A stretch of 64,000 nt of DNA from Eucommia ulmoides (taxonomy: Eukaryota; Streptophyta; Magnoliopsida; Garryales; Eucommiaceae), in the NCBI GenBank assembly GCA_016647705.1, contig CM028328.1, positions 48,850,647-48,914,646 of the forward strand, written 5' to 3'. Position numbers and translations under genes: made by a program. The notes beneath the pieces are model-generated. The model was not told the origin of the DNA. It did no database searches and saw only the letters and a program-made list of their open reading frames with translations. Position 1 is the stretch's first letter, and each line of letters starts with the position of its first letter. Below, piece by piece: positions 10,781 to 22,790 of this stretch.

Positions 10781-11949
10781 TAGACACTTGTGGATACATA
10801 TAAGGGAATATTTACCATTGTGTTTAAATGTATCCTTAACAGAATACTTTACTCAAATGGTAAAGTAGACATGTTCAAGGCCAAACAGGTGGTCAAAGGA
10901 TATAGTCAGCATCAAGGAATTGTCTATGAAGAGACCTTTTTGCCGGTCGTGGCTATAGTTGCATACCATGACTATTAAATATAGAAAATTATGTAAAAAT
11001 AACTTTTCTCAATGAAAACATAGAGGAAAAGATTTGCATGGATCAATAAGAAGGCTTCATAGCTGAAGGCGAATATCAGAAGGTATGCAAATTTAAAAAG
11101 TCTATTATGAACTTAAGCAAACTTCATAGAGTTGGACCATTCGTTTTGATGAGGCAGTTAAATCATTTTTGTTACCTCCAAAACATGGATGATCCATGCG
11201 TATACAAGAAAATGGATGGAAAGGCTATATGTTTCCTGGTGTTGTGAGGGGACAATATTCTACTAATCAAATGATGTAGGAATGTTGTCAACTACAAAAG
11301 TATGACTATCTCAAATGTTCTCCATTAAGGATTTGGGATAAGCGTCCTATATACTGGGTATAAAGGTCTAAAAAGTATATTTGGTTTGTCCTACTTGGTT
11401 TATGGATAAACTGTTGGAGCGATTCATCGTGGTAAATTCTACGAGAGGGTACCTACCAGTCCAGCATAAAATTTATCTTTCTAGGAAGATAAGTTCTCAG
11501 TCTTCTAACAAAAATATTACGGTGAATAAGAATCCATATGTTTCAGAAATGGGAAGTATGATGTACACAATGCTATGTATTAGATCTGATACTAGTTATG
11601 TAGTTCGATTCAACAACATATATCAGGAGGATCCAGGTTTGGAACACTGGGAACACTAGAAAGTTGTGAAATCTATCCTCAAGTACATGAGAAGGACTAA
11701 GGATAAATATCTATTCTATCAAGGAAGAGAATTGAGAGTTTAAGGTTATATTGATATGTATTTCCAATCCGATGTGAATGATTTGAAGCCAACTTTGGGA
11801 TATGTATTTGTTCTAAATGGTGGGTCTGTTAGTTGGAAAAGATGTAAGAAAACTACAACTGCAAAGGAAGTTGTATGGATTAAGAAGTTCATTTCTGAAC
11901 ATCAAAGAAGTTCCAACCACTGAGTCATCTAATACCTTTGCATTGTGAT
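10781..11949 (+). pseudogene. copia element 2: reverse transcriptase and RNase H (remnant, left part)
   Basis: This is a Ty1/copia polyprotein fragment. Blocks in order: 'FKAKQVVKGYSQHQGIVYEE' (RT fingers, near 10875-10935); the palm near 11230-11265, where the YVDD site is degraded to stop-Gly-Asp-Asn; 'MFSIKDLG' near 11315; 'SEMGSMMYTMLCIRSDTSYV' (11540-11600); and RNase H 'GYVFVLNGGSVSWKR' near 11797-11845. The frame is cut at 11949, in the CDN block of RNase H, by a hAT transposon, and resumes at 16460. Not functional. Confidence 0.88.
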
Positions 11950-14900
11950 CAGGGTTTAAGTATCAAATATTACGTACTATAACGTCCGTCACTTAATGGT
12001 TTATTGGCCTGCCATTACGGTTACGAGATAATAAACTATTCTTGGGCCGATGCACATTGAATCGGCCTGTTAAAGGCTATTACAGAATGATATGGGCCCG
12101 TAATACAGTCTCACTCTATTACATTGAGGCGTAACGGAAGTTACTGGCCATTAAGTCATTAGACAGCCTGGAGTTACACTATACCATATTCCAGTCCTTC
12201 CCCCAACTATTACCCAGGCTTTGTAGGCTCTCCAACTTGCTTATTCCTACTATCCCACCTTTGTTGTCAACTTACAGCACCTTTGTTCAGTTGCAGGACT
12301 TGGTTCCCTAGCATTTCCTTCCCTATTTATTCTCATTTGGAAATTTCAACAACCATATTCTTTCATTCCTTCCCTATTTCAGCTATTGTCCCTCCTTCAT
12401 TTCTCTATTTTTTCCTATTTCATCCCCATGTTAGCCAAATCCAAACCAAACTCAAGCCTTCTAAGCCATATCCAAGCAGATTGCTTCATTTTCAACAAGA
12501 TTTAAAAGGATTTCGTCATTAAAAAAAAAAAATCAAATTTCTCCTTTTTTGGCCAGCTCTGTAAATTTTGTGCTTAGATCTTTCATTGTTTTCATTTAAT
12601 TTCCAGTTCCAAAATATTTTTCTAAATAAATAAAAATTAAAATGTGGTAGAAAGATAAGTAAAATTGTAAATTTTAAATTAAAGGAAATTAAAATTAATA
12701 GTATTCGGGTGAAAAAGAAGGATCGCTTCTTCCTCCTAGCCATGATATTGGATAAAAATTTGGGAATCCTATTGGAAGTTCTAGGCATAAATTAAAATGA
12801 AAATTTTGTGATAGAGAGATAAATGATGGAATAACTAGATTGAAACAACACTAGGCGCAAAAAAAGGGTTAAGTATCTCCATGTGTAAATGTTAGTTATA
12901 AAGTTAGGGAGCTTATGACGTAACATCTTCAAGGTTTCATGGAGAAAAACCATAGATAAAATAAAACAAAGAGAAGAAGTGATTGAACAAATTCGAGCTT
13001 CTCAACGTGATGAAGATGGTCCTTATGTAAGTTTGAGTGATAAGAATAACTCGAATGATCCGGAGATGGCTGATGCATGACACGAAAAGAAAGTACGGTT
13101 ACGTAGAGAAGAAGATGAGAGAGATATTTAGGAGGGATATAGGCGACTGAAATCAGAATTGGGGCAGTAGTGGGGTTGGTGGAACCACTAAAAGTGGAAG
13201 TACTACTGCTCATTTTGCTAATATGTTTCCACAATATTTTATTGTTCGTGAATCAAATTCGAAAATACTTAGATTGATTCGTCCTTGCTTAAAGCACAGT
13301 TAACCGATATTGTCGTTGATTTACACCATAGCAAAGCCCCTAAACTCTAAAATCTCTCCACAAGGATAATGAAGGGGTTGAGAAAAAATTATGTATAGCA
13401 ATTAGTCAGTTTGTAGTATACACACGTTTTCCAGCAAAACTTGTTACATCGACATGTTTTTAGCCAATGTTGGATGTTGCGAGGGAGGTTGGAAAAGGAG
13501 TGAAAGTACCTACTCCTTATGAGGTGAAAATATTTTTTTATTACACATATTACAGTCCATACCCATGACACTTATTAATTAAACATTTTTTGTGCTTTTG
13601 GATAGGTGAATGAAGTTTTATTTTTCAGAAAATGTGAAGAATTGAGAAAATGGATCAAATATCGCAAACCAAGTTGGGAGGAGAGGTTCGTTACAATCAT
13701 GTGTGATGAGTGGTCAAGACCTACTCGGAAGCACATTATCAATTTTCTGATTTATAGCAATCAGGGGGACTATTTTTCATAATTCAATGGATGCCACCAA
13801 TGTTGTTAGCGGAATTGTTGAGTATTACTTCAGTCTCATGGATAAAGTGGTGAATGAAGTAGGTAAAAAATATATTGTCTAAATTGTCACAGATAATGAA
13901 GTTGCGATGAAGACGGCGGGAAAAAACATATTTCAAAAAGACAGAATCTATATTGGACAACTTGTGCTGCACATTGCATTAATTTGATATTGGATGATAT
14001 TGGAAAGAAAGAAAATGTCCAGAAGGTCATAGATGATGCGAGAAGAATCTCACGCTTCGTTTAAACTTGGGTCCTTTGATTATATGAATCGATTCATCGA
14101 AGGAAAAACATTACTAAGCACAACGATCACACATTTTGCCACCAATTTCATTTTGTTGGAAAACATTGTGAGGAATAAGAATGCCTTACCAGATATGTTT
14201 AATTGTGATGAGTGGAACAGAACAAGAAGGACAAAGAAGAAGTGGTGGAAAAAAAAAATAAGGAAGATTGTGAATAACAAAACATTTTGGAAGAAATCTT
14301 CGGAGATTTTAAAAGTTCAAGAACTATTGGTAAAGGTGCTTAGACTTGTTGATGGTGATAAGAAGCCTACAATGCTATTAATCTATGAAGCTATGGATAA
14401 AGCAAAGATGTCCATTCAACAAAATTGTCATTACTTCAAAGAATATTGGAATGTAACTGACAACGGATGGCAATTTCATATACACCACGATTTGCATGCG
14501 GCTAGTAAGTAATTGACTAATTGTTAGTAGAAATTTTAAATACTCTTGTTGGAATTAAACTTCTTTAACAATATGTGCTTAGTGTTTTCAATTAATATAG
14601 GTTAAATTTTAAACCTTTAGTATCAGTACAGTGGTAAACTTTTGACCATAGAGAGGTAATAGCTGGGGTTAAAAAGATTATTTAAATATTGGAGCCGAGT
14701 ACTGATAGAAAAATTCAATCTATTAATCAAGTTAGTTCATTTTCTTAAAGTAACAAGTTACCAATTTTTTTATGTTTAGTTTGTGGGTGTTTGAATTGTT
14801 ACTTTCTAAGTATATAATACGTTGTTCCATCACAAGCAAGATTCTTATGGAGTTGTATTGGCTCAATGAGCAGTTGCACATACAAATCCAGGTAATGTAA

Positions 14901-16459
14901 TGAACACTTAGCTATTAATATAAGAATCTCAATCTTTGTATCATTTTAATTCATATTTTTTTGTTTACAGAGCTAAATGGTGGATGTAACATGGTACATC
15001 TGTCCCTAAGCTTTAAGAGATTACAATTAAAGTGTTGAGCCAAACAACATCGTCTTCTAATTGTAAGCATAATTGGAACACATTGATTTTTATACATATA
15101 AAGATGAGAAATCGTCTGAAATATCATAAACTGAATAAGTTTGTTTACGTGGCTTGTAATATGAGGCTAAAAATCAGACATACTAAAAGAAAAAGCCGAC
15201 ATGATATTGATGGCAACTTCAACCCTATCAACTTAGACTTTATCTTTGAAGAAGATGATCTACTATCTCCATGGCTTCAAGAGAAAGAAATACCAATGTT
15301 AGATGATCTAATAACTCCGATTGGTTAGAAATAAGCGATGATGAGTAATATATCGCTACCTCTAGTAGCCAAGCACCCCAATGTTTTAGAATAATAGTTC
15401 ATTTGGAGATGGAAGTGACACTAGTCATGGTTTGAGCCCACCTAGTGGAGGGTTTAGTGGCGAAGATAGCAAAGGTGAAGGAGACACTAGAAAATTGCCA
15501 TATCGTGGAAATGTAGGAATTGTTGGATTTGCAGGAGGAATGGTGGTGTGACTAGAACATCAAGGAGATATTCAAACCCATAATTCTCAAATTTCGATGA
15601 ACATGATGACATGGCAAACCACTTTGGTATGCTTGGAGTTGGAGGATATGGATATGGATATGGATATCGAGGGCATAATTATCATCATTGTCCTTAACTA
15701 CCACCATATTCTTACCCTTATTATCCCCTCCCCTCCCCGAATATGTTTCAACACCACATTATATGGGTATGGGTCCTTTAAAATATCCACAACCTCCTAC
15801 TACTGATACTCATATCCACCACACTTTCTTACCAATATAGTGTCCCTCTTCCACATCAAGACATCTCAAGTTCTACATTTGGTTACTACAAAGAAAAAAC
15901 ATAATCTAGTGGTACTGGTGGTAGTAACAGTGGTACTAACAACACCAGTTATGATCATTATACCTTTAATTACTTTGGTGGTTATGGTGATGCAAAACAA
16001 AATCAGTGTGGTGATTATGGTAATGCCGAAGAGCCAACGTGTAATTCTTTTTGGTATTGATATGAGTAATATTTTTTTAATATGAGCATGAAAATTGATA
16101 ATATGATGTACCAGTATAATTTACTCTTTTATTATATTTATGTAATATATTTGTAATAAATATGGTTTACATCATATTATTCTTTTAAGATTATTTAGTA
16201 TGATGGGTTTTTGTCTATTTTCATATGTTATGATGTTTTATATATAGTTAAATGTCATAATATCTATTAGAATGTATTTATTAAGGGTTAAATAAGTAAA
16301 AAAAAATTATTATTATTGAGTTTTTGACGATGTTCTGGTGATTTTAAAAAATTCACGATCTTTTCGGCTAATTCTCGTTACGGACAAGTCAATACTCTCG
16401 TTACCGTTACACTACAACTGTTACCGTTATATAACCCGATATCACAATTTAAAACCTTG
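11950..16459 (+). mobile_element. hAT transposon with decayed transposase, nested in copia element 2
   Basis: A 4510-bp insertion. The left end is CAGGGTTTAAG; the reverse complement of the right end is CAAGGTTTTAA. Flanks are ATTGTGAT (11942-11949) and ATTGTGAA (16460-16467), an 8-bp duplication with one mismatch, as expected for hAT. Subterminal regions are rich in GTAACG/CGTTAC motifs, the kind of repeated short site that hAT transposases bind. Inside is a transposase pseudogene in the same orientation. Removing the element rejoins the copia RNase H motif, so the insertion is confirmed from both sides. Confidence 0.92.
12905..16060 (+). pseudogene. hAT transposase (decayed, apparently intron-containing)
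   Basis: The protein would cut and paste the element. Recognisable parts in order: a degenerate N-terminal region (12930-13240); an RNase H-like fold with 'FVTIMCDEWSRPTRKHIINF' (13686-13745) and 'CAAHCINLILDDIGKKENV' (13966-14020); a long frame at 14033-14512 with 'LVKVLRLVDGDKKPTML'; and the dimerisation region 'KVLSQTTSSSNCKHNWNT' near 15020-15085, continuing to 'EEDDLLSPWLQ'. The frame at 14512 ends at GTAAGTAA and resumes near 14601 after TATAG, which fits a short intron; a second likely intron precedes about 14971. Stops and shifts throughout. A Gly/Tyr/Asn-rich tail extends to about 16060. Confidence 0.85.
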
Positions 16460-16705
16460 ATTGTGAAAACAATGGTGCTATAGCTCAATTAAGGGAACCA
16501 ACATCTAATTAGAAATAAATATATAGACCGACACTTCCGTTTAATTAGCAAAATTATTCGGAGAAATAATATCCACATCAAGAGAGTAGACACAACAGAT
16601 AATGTAGCAGATCCACTCATTAAGGCTTTGACTTTACAGTAGTTAGATTGGAAACTTCTAAAAATGGGAATTAAATACTATTTTGGTTTGCTATAGTGCT
16701 AGTGG
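16460..16705 (+). pseudogene. copia element 2: end of RNase H (right part)
   Basis: Directly after the hAT right end the frame reads 'CENNGAIAQLREPTSN', continuing the copia CDNNGA block interrupted at 11949. Then follows 'HIKRVDTTDNVADPLIKALT' near 16575-16635, the end of copia RNase H, and a purine-rich tract GTGGGAGAT next to the LTR start. Stop codons are present. This closes the coding part of copia element 2. Confidence 0.85.
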
Positions 16706-16710
16706 GAGAT

Positions 16711-18400
16711 TATTGGATGTAAGCTCTATAATCAATCATATAATCTTACATCTAAGGCTTGTATCTGCAAAAACGTTTCAATCTCAAGTATTAAGAAAAT
16801 GTATTCTTTATATTATTCTTGTAGTTATAACATTATTATTATAGACCTTGAATATTGAGTAGAATGTCCAGTTATCTAATGTGATGAAATAAGAGGAGGT
16901 CGAAGGCATTTGGTAGCTCGATATTATAAATTGTTCTTAGTTGATATTAAATTGTTGAAAATGGTCTTTAATAATCTATGCTACCTTAATCAAATGTTTA
17001 CTCTTTCAAAATTGTGATCTCAATCAATCAGTATGAGATACTAGACGATCTGCATGAAGACTTACTAAGTGGTAATAAGAGACTATATGTAATCATCCTT
17101 GATATCCTACATTATTGTTTTACTTGAGTCAAAATATGATATCGAAGGTGTGTTGTATTCTGTGAACTTCTGTATTTAAGGAACTATATATTACATGTAT
17201 GGATCTTTATACTTTGATAATCATCTGTGTTGTTCCCTAACCACGGGCTTTCAAAGTTATTCATTAGGTATAGTGGAACATACTTGGCAATATACTAGTA
17301 TGCAAGAAGGGATCTATTACTTTTAGAAAGAAAAAAACATAACCCACGTGATTCGATTTAATATAATTCATTGAAATATATGGTCAGACTAGTGTGATGA
17401 TTGGGATGAGATTATAATTAGGTATCATAAAAAACTATATTATCAACCAGATACAAATGGTTGGACGATTTTTTTTTTATTTAACTATATCATGTTAGTC
17501 CATTTGGGTACACATATATAGAGATCGTAGAATACACATATCACATATGAGGGGGTTCTCTTTGTTAAATTTCTAAAAACTGGACATGGCTTTGAAAAGT
17601 GGGTAAACATGACTCATAATTGGATAAAACGCTTTGAGGGGAAAATCGATTTCTTTAGAGAGGGTAAAGTTTTGAATTGTTTCAATTTTAATGATTAAAT
17701 GATTTGTAAAATAATTAACTAATTAACTATTTTTAGTATTGAACTTTTGTTATAAAGCTAATGCATCACATACAATAGAGACTTGAATTTAGAGGAGTCC
17801 TTAGAGAAGGAAAGGGTAGTAATGTCAAAGTTAAGAAGTTCAGGGACCAAAGTGTAAATTGAAAAAAGAAGGGGTCTAGGGTTATGAACCTTGGACAGTA
17901 TATATACGGAGGGAAATGGCCAAATGGTTAATCATCACATGAGGATTCAACCAACACCATTTAGTTGACTCCTCATTTATCTTGTTTTCCCAATCCTATG
18001 TCTGTAAGATTAGTTTGTCTTGTTTTCCCTTTTGTTTTCAATTGTGCTATCCGTTACATACCAATTAGATGTCTTAGCACTAGGATTAAATTCATTCTTA
18101 GAAATTCCAAGAACACTTTTTTATCTGATTCATGTATAGATACTATTAGAGCTAAGACATTTGTGTCATTTCTAAGAACATTAGCCTCTTGTAGTTGTTA
18201 TCGTTTGTGTTCAAACACTCTCAGAAGACCCTTCTCAGATCACGTCTGGGAAACTACCGACTTTGAGGTTGAAACACTGGAAGATATATAAATAAAGAGT
18301 TTTTAATATTACCTGCTTGTATATTTGTTTTAATGTTAATACAGCTAGATCTGCAGAAAGTGATTATATATTAAATTAGATTTAAATTTTTATATTCTGT
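16711..18400 (+). repeat. 3' LTR of copia element 2
   Basis: Follows a polypurine-like tract and starts TATTGGATGTAAGC, matching TGTTGGAGATAAGC at 61097. It shares ordered blocks with the LTRs at 7098 and 61097, and near 18255 (GAGGTTGAAACACTGGAAGA) with 62520. The terminal TG has decayed to TA. The 3' boundary is uncertain by perhaps 100 bp. The frame at 17965-18291 lies inside the LTR and is not considered a gene. Confidence 0.75.
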
Positions 18401-19040
18401 TGTGTAGATCTAATACTTTTTAATATCTAATTCCTTTAGTAATATTAATGAAATACTATGTTTGGATCTTCCCGAAAATAATATTGATAACATGTAAATT
18501 TGAAAGTTTTTTCAATTAACTTAAAAAAACATATTTTTTTCAAATCAAGAATTAGAAATCTAGGGAATGACGTTATAGAAATAATCATGTCGCTGGTAGG
18601 AGGTAATTAGCATGCTGGTAGCAGCAACCCTGCGCTACTTGCAACCCTGCCATGGAAACATTTTTCTAGATAGCGGAAGCATGCTGCCATAACGGTTCTA
18701 CCGGTCGTGGCAGCACAATGCTAAGCCCTTCGAGACAGCTTTTGTTTATCCCCATGAATTTCTATTGCCTACCATTCTGTTAGATTCTGTAAGTATTTAG
18801 TCTTTCGAATATTTATGAGGAAAAAGTCAAGAGGTTACTAGCGTACTGGGTTCGAATTTCGAATCCTACCTAAATCAGATTTGACATCATTTAAAATATA
18901 TTTTAAAAATCTTATCAAATCAGATTTGGTATACTTTTTAACATTTAAACTTTTAAACTTCGTAAATTAAATATTTTATGTATCATTTTAAATAGCTATG
19001 AGAAAATAATTTGAAGATAATGATTATTATTTATTTACGT
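18401..19040. other. AT-rich spacer without recognised features
   Basis: No gene or repeat boundary recognised. Around 18590-18725 there is a GC-richer patch with repeated AACCCTGC and GGCAGCA words, which may be an unidentified element fragment. Confidence 0.4.
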
Positions 19041-19597
19041 TTGTTAGTATCTGATGAGGAGAAATTCAGGTTAGGCATAATTTGCTGGCATGGACCGTGC
19101 ACAAAAATTTACGAAGCATACTATGTTGATTAATTGAACTACGCCTGAGCAGATTACTATCTCGGAATATGCCATCATCGACTTTCTATCCTGGGAGGCA
19201 ATAGTAAAGCCTCCTACTCATTGAGAAAGCAATTGTTAGTACTCCCTTAATAACAATCTATCACTCCACCAAACTTGCCACGTTGACTATATACTGGGGT
19301 AAGATTTGGGAAAACTTACCAAACAAATTTTCCCTATCTACAAATACTGAGAAGGTGGGTTAAGCCAGATACCAACATTCATGTAAACTCCTTCCCTAGC
19401 CAATACTTCGCCAAAATCTACTAGAACAAATATATTGATTCTCACACCGATGGTGCAACGCCGACATACCAATTCGTGGTGCATTTTTTTTATTTGTTTT
19501 TGCAAGAACCCAAACTGGAAGGGAATCTAAGTTGGGAGTATCCTATCCCTGATCTCGAAGTACCATATTTGACAAGGTAGTGTCTAGTCTCATTAGA
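19041..19597 (+). repeat. Tat-like LTR (3' part)
   Basis: The sequence from about 19053 to 19590 aligns with 43127-43640 over its whole length, including TCACTCCACCAAACTTGCCA versus TCACTCCACTAAACTTACCA. The same leader end (CCCAAGTTGGAAGGGAAT type, then GTACCATATCTGACAAG) occurs at 28743, 34060 and 43562. It lies just upstream of a primer-binding-like site and gag, so it is read as the 5' LTR. The left end is not certain. Confidence 0.6.
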
Positions 19598-19613
19598 TTA
19601 GTGTCGTCTATAG
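19598..19613 (+). promoter_or_regulatory. Degenerate primer-binding site of the Tat-like element
   Basis: TTAGTGTCGTCTATAG resembles the TTGGCGTCGTCTGTGG form seen just after 5' LTRs of plant Tat elements. It sits between the LTR-like block and the first gag block, as expected. Several mismatches; moderate support only. Confidence 0.45.
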
Positions 19614-19680
19614 AAAACGACTGATTATCTTTATCATCATTTTTAGTACACGTTTATGGTTAATTTAAGTTCTAGGATAA

Positions 19681-21200
19681 TGACCAACAATTAAGAAGAA
19701 GAGTGGCAGCTGCTCCGCCTGGCTGATCATGAAACTGGCCCATCCAAGGAGTTGCCTTCGCTCCTCATGCAATTGATGAGAGAGATACATGATCTCTCTC
19801 AGAACGTCCAACGTTTGGCTGGACAGGCTAGCTAAGCGCCGCTACTCTTGCTGCCACTTATCCCGCAAGTGTACGTATTTCCATACAGAAAGGCGCAAGC
19901 CATCTTGGATAAAAGGTAGAGACCATAATGGAAGCAATGTCAGGAAAAATATCATCGAAGGGAACAACACAATCTTCGACGAGAATTGGACATAATACGG
20001 AAGGAAATAGACAAGCTTAGTCAATAAAGTCGTGATAGTTGGTGAGATACAAAAGTCCCACCACCCGAGAGAGCACCTAGCGTGCATTCACGACTCGGGC
20101 CCTGTGTATCATCCTTTCAAATAGGGGAAAGGAGGGGCGAGATGCCTATTCAACCAAATAAGACGTACCCAAATTATTGGCAGGCCAAGACTCATGGGAC
20201 ATCCTAAAACAACCCCCCCATTCCCCATCAAATCTTCCTCAACGACCCGGCTTAGAGGCCGACGCAGGAACCACGATCAACAGATCGACATGGACATCCG
20301 AGAGTAAGTCAACGCTATTAACAAGAAAGTAAGAAAGATCGTAAAGAGAAAACCCAACATCTACGAGATTGTAAAGCGAAACACCTCACTATTTACTGCT
20401 CAGGCGTTGTGGAAGAAAGTCCCAAAAAATTTCAAACTCCCATTGCAAATCTAAATGTGTCAGGGCAACAATGAACCGATGGAGCATTTGGACACTTATC
20501 ATGCCAACATAGATCTACAAGCGGTATCAGATTCAACCAAATGTCAAGCATTCCAAGTAACTCTAGCCGAAACTACCACGAAGTGGTACAAGACACTAAA
20601 ACTAGGTATGTTTGATTCATTCGAGTCTTTTAAACTTACTTTTGCAAGCAGGTTTGTAATTCACAAGCGATATGCCAAATACCCATCATATCTTATGTCG
20701 ATAAGGCAAAGAAGAGACTAAAGGTTGGAGGTTTTCCTGGAGAGGTTCCATTATAAGTCCGATCAAGTCAAAGGGATGAATGAAGAGATATCCATAGTGA
20801 CCCTCATGGAAGGGGAGAGAAGAGGCTTATTCCAGTACGACATGGCTTGTGCCCCGCCGAAGACTCTACTCATCACTCGTGTTGTCTGTTGAGTTCATCA
20901 TGGCGGAGGACATATAACAAGACTGAGCAGAGCAAAAAGAAGACTTAAAAAGAAAAAAAAGAAAAAAAAGGAAAGTCGAGGAGTCAAGATATAACAAATC
21001 CGATCAAGACAACTCTTGGCCAAAAAAGAGGAAGAAAGAGGTAGAGAGGGGCGGAGCTGACAAGCAGTCATGGAAGAACAGATCTTCCTTACTATTCACA
21101 AACTTTATGACCCTCAATGCCCTATCAAGGACCGTCCTGATGCATATGTGAGACAAAAAAACTCATTAAGTGGCCTCAGCCCTTGAAGAACTGAGGAAAA
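19681..21200 (+). pseudogene. gag: Gypsy (Tat-like) gag remnant
   Basis: Starts around ATG 19680 and continues through several broken frames. The frame at 20455-20721 carries the retrotransposon gag domain: 'EHLDTYHANIDLQAVSDSTK', 'CQAFQVTLAETTTKWYKTLK' and 'SFESFKLTFASRF' fit the conserved A-F-x-x-x-L...W-Y...S-F block. After the stop at 20719, 'FLERFHYKSDQVKGMNEEI' and a Lys-rich stretch (20930-21060) follow in sequence. Gag would form the particle. Not functional. Confidence 0.78.
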
Positions 21201-21559
21201 GCGATATACTCCAATAAATTGTCTGATTTCCACCCGAACCACGGCCAAACCACAAACAACTTCTACAATCTTAACAACAACATTAATTTATTCATAAGGA
21301 GAGGCCACTTAAAAAGATTCATCACAAAAAGAAAGAAAAAAAGATGAATGGCTTTCTAATGAGGAAAAAAAAAAAGCCTGAAGTCCCAGAAGACATACAC
21401 AGAATCTAGGAGACATACATAGAATCTATGGGACGTACACAGAATCTATGGTGGAATTACCTCGGGAGGAACAATGAAATCAGAACATAAGGTGCACGCC
21501 TTGAAGAGCAAATATTGAGTGGAAGACTATGTATTTCAAGCATTTAAAGGGTCTATCGC

Positions 21560-22000
21560 TGAAAGACAAGCAATCACCTTCACCGATTAAGATTTGCGCG
21601 GGGTTCATACACCCCACGATAACGCCTTGGAAGTTATACTACAGATCAAGAACAACAACGTGGGATGAGTGCTAGTCACCAATGGCAGCTCAGTAGAAAT
21701 CATCTACATAGCCATATTCAGCAAGACGGGAATTCACTGCAATCAATTGAAGTAAATGATGACTCTCTTGGCTAACTTCAGGGATAGACGATAAAACTGT
21801 TCGATTAGATCATGCTCCAGTTTACGGCAGGTACAAACCAAAACACTCAATGGTCAATGTGCAGTTCATGGTAAAAGACTGTCCATCAATGTATAATGCT
21901 ATCATTGGGAGATCTCTCTTGAATGCGACGAAGCTATAATCTCAATGTACGATCTAATGCCGAAGTTCCCAACTAATAATTGAGTTGGTGAAGTACGGGG
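21560..22000 (+). pseudogene. Gypsy (Tat-like) protease remnant
   Basis: The block 'ITFTD' then 'GVHTPHDNALEVILQIKNNNV' introduces the retropepsin. At 21672-21700 the active site reads 'LVTNGSSVEIIY', where the family has L-V-D-N-G-S-S-A-D. The catalytic Asp is replaced by Thr. Later 'YNAIIGRSLLNAT' (near 21895-21935) corresponds to the conserved Y-N-x-I-L-G-R block at the domain's end. Frame shifts are present. Confidence 0.75.
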
Positions 22001-22099
22001 CAATCAGAAGGTGACACATGAATGCTACATAATTGAAATGGAGATACCGAAATAGCAATTGAAGGACAATGAGGATGATAAAGACTTATTTTTTAGATA

Positions 22100-22790
22100 T
22101 ATATAACCGAGCACCTCGATAAAAGAGATATTGCAAATCCTTGGATTCAGCAGTCGACACGACCACACCCCCAACTAGAGAAAGAGTTAGATGACGTTCA
22201 TATCTATCCGATTAAAACGGACCATACCATCAAGACCGTGTTAGCACTTTCGGAAGGTCTGAATGAGAAGTTAATCGAGCTCTTTAAGGCTAACTACGAT
22301 GTGTTCTCCTGATAACATGAGGGTTTGTCAAGTATAGATCCAAGCGTCTCAATGCACCGGCCACACACTGACCCAACCTACCCACAGGTACAACAAAAGC
22401 AAATATAATTTGGACCGAAAAGGTAGGCCGTGATCGAAGAAGAAACACGAAAGTTACCCGAGGCAGAGAATATTGAGGAAATTAGTTTTCCTCTTTGGCT
22501 GGTCAACATGATCCTAGCAAAGAAGAAGAATAAGAAACGACACGTGTATGGACGTCCCCAACCATAACGAAGCCTACTCGAAGGACGGTTTGTCGCTCTT
22601 AAAAGGACTGATGTCATCTTAGACGCGACCGTCGACCATGAGCTACTTAGATTTTTGGATGCCTTTTTAGGGTACAATAAGATCAGCATGTACTTCCCCG
22701 ATAAGGAAAAAATAGCCTTAATGACTGACAAAGGATTGTATCATTATAGGTTAATGCCCTTCAGATTGAAGAATACTGGAGCGACGAGCC
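22100..22790 (+). pseudogene. Gypsy (Tat-like) reverse transcriptase, truncated
   Basis: Reads the segment before RT ('ELDDVHIYPIKTDHTIKTVL', 22188-22247) and RT fingers to palm: 'ISFPLWLVNMILAKKK' (22480-22530), 'LRFLDAFLGYNKISMYFPD' (22648-22705) and 'YHYRLMPFRLKNTGATSQRL' (22740-22800). It then jumps directly to RNase H: about 770 bp present in the related unit at 41190-41950, including the catalytic motif, is missing. It is therefore dead by deletion as well as by stops. Confidence 0.8.

Noticed and set aside
12283..12522. 79-codon frame in the hAT 5' region
   Set aside because: Located upstream of the transposase; Phe/Ser/Pro-rich, without similarity to the zinc-finger N-terminus of hAT proteins. 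More likely leader sequence.
17965..18291. 108-codon frame with many Cys and Ser
   Set aside because: Lies wholly within a copia LTR and aligns with non-coding LTR sequence at 62.3-62.6 kb, where the frame is not kept.
18845..18880. GGTTCGAATTTCGAATCC resembling a tRNA/SINE B box
   Set aside because: No A box at the expected distance, no tRNA fold, and no SINE tail or target duplication seen.
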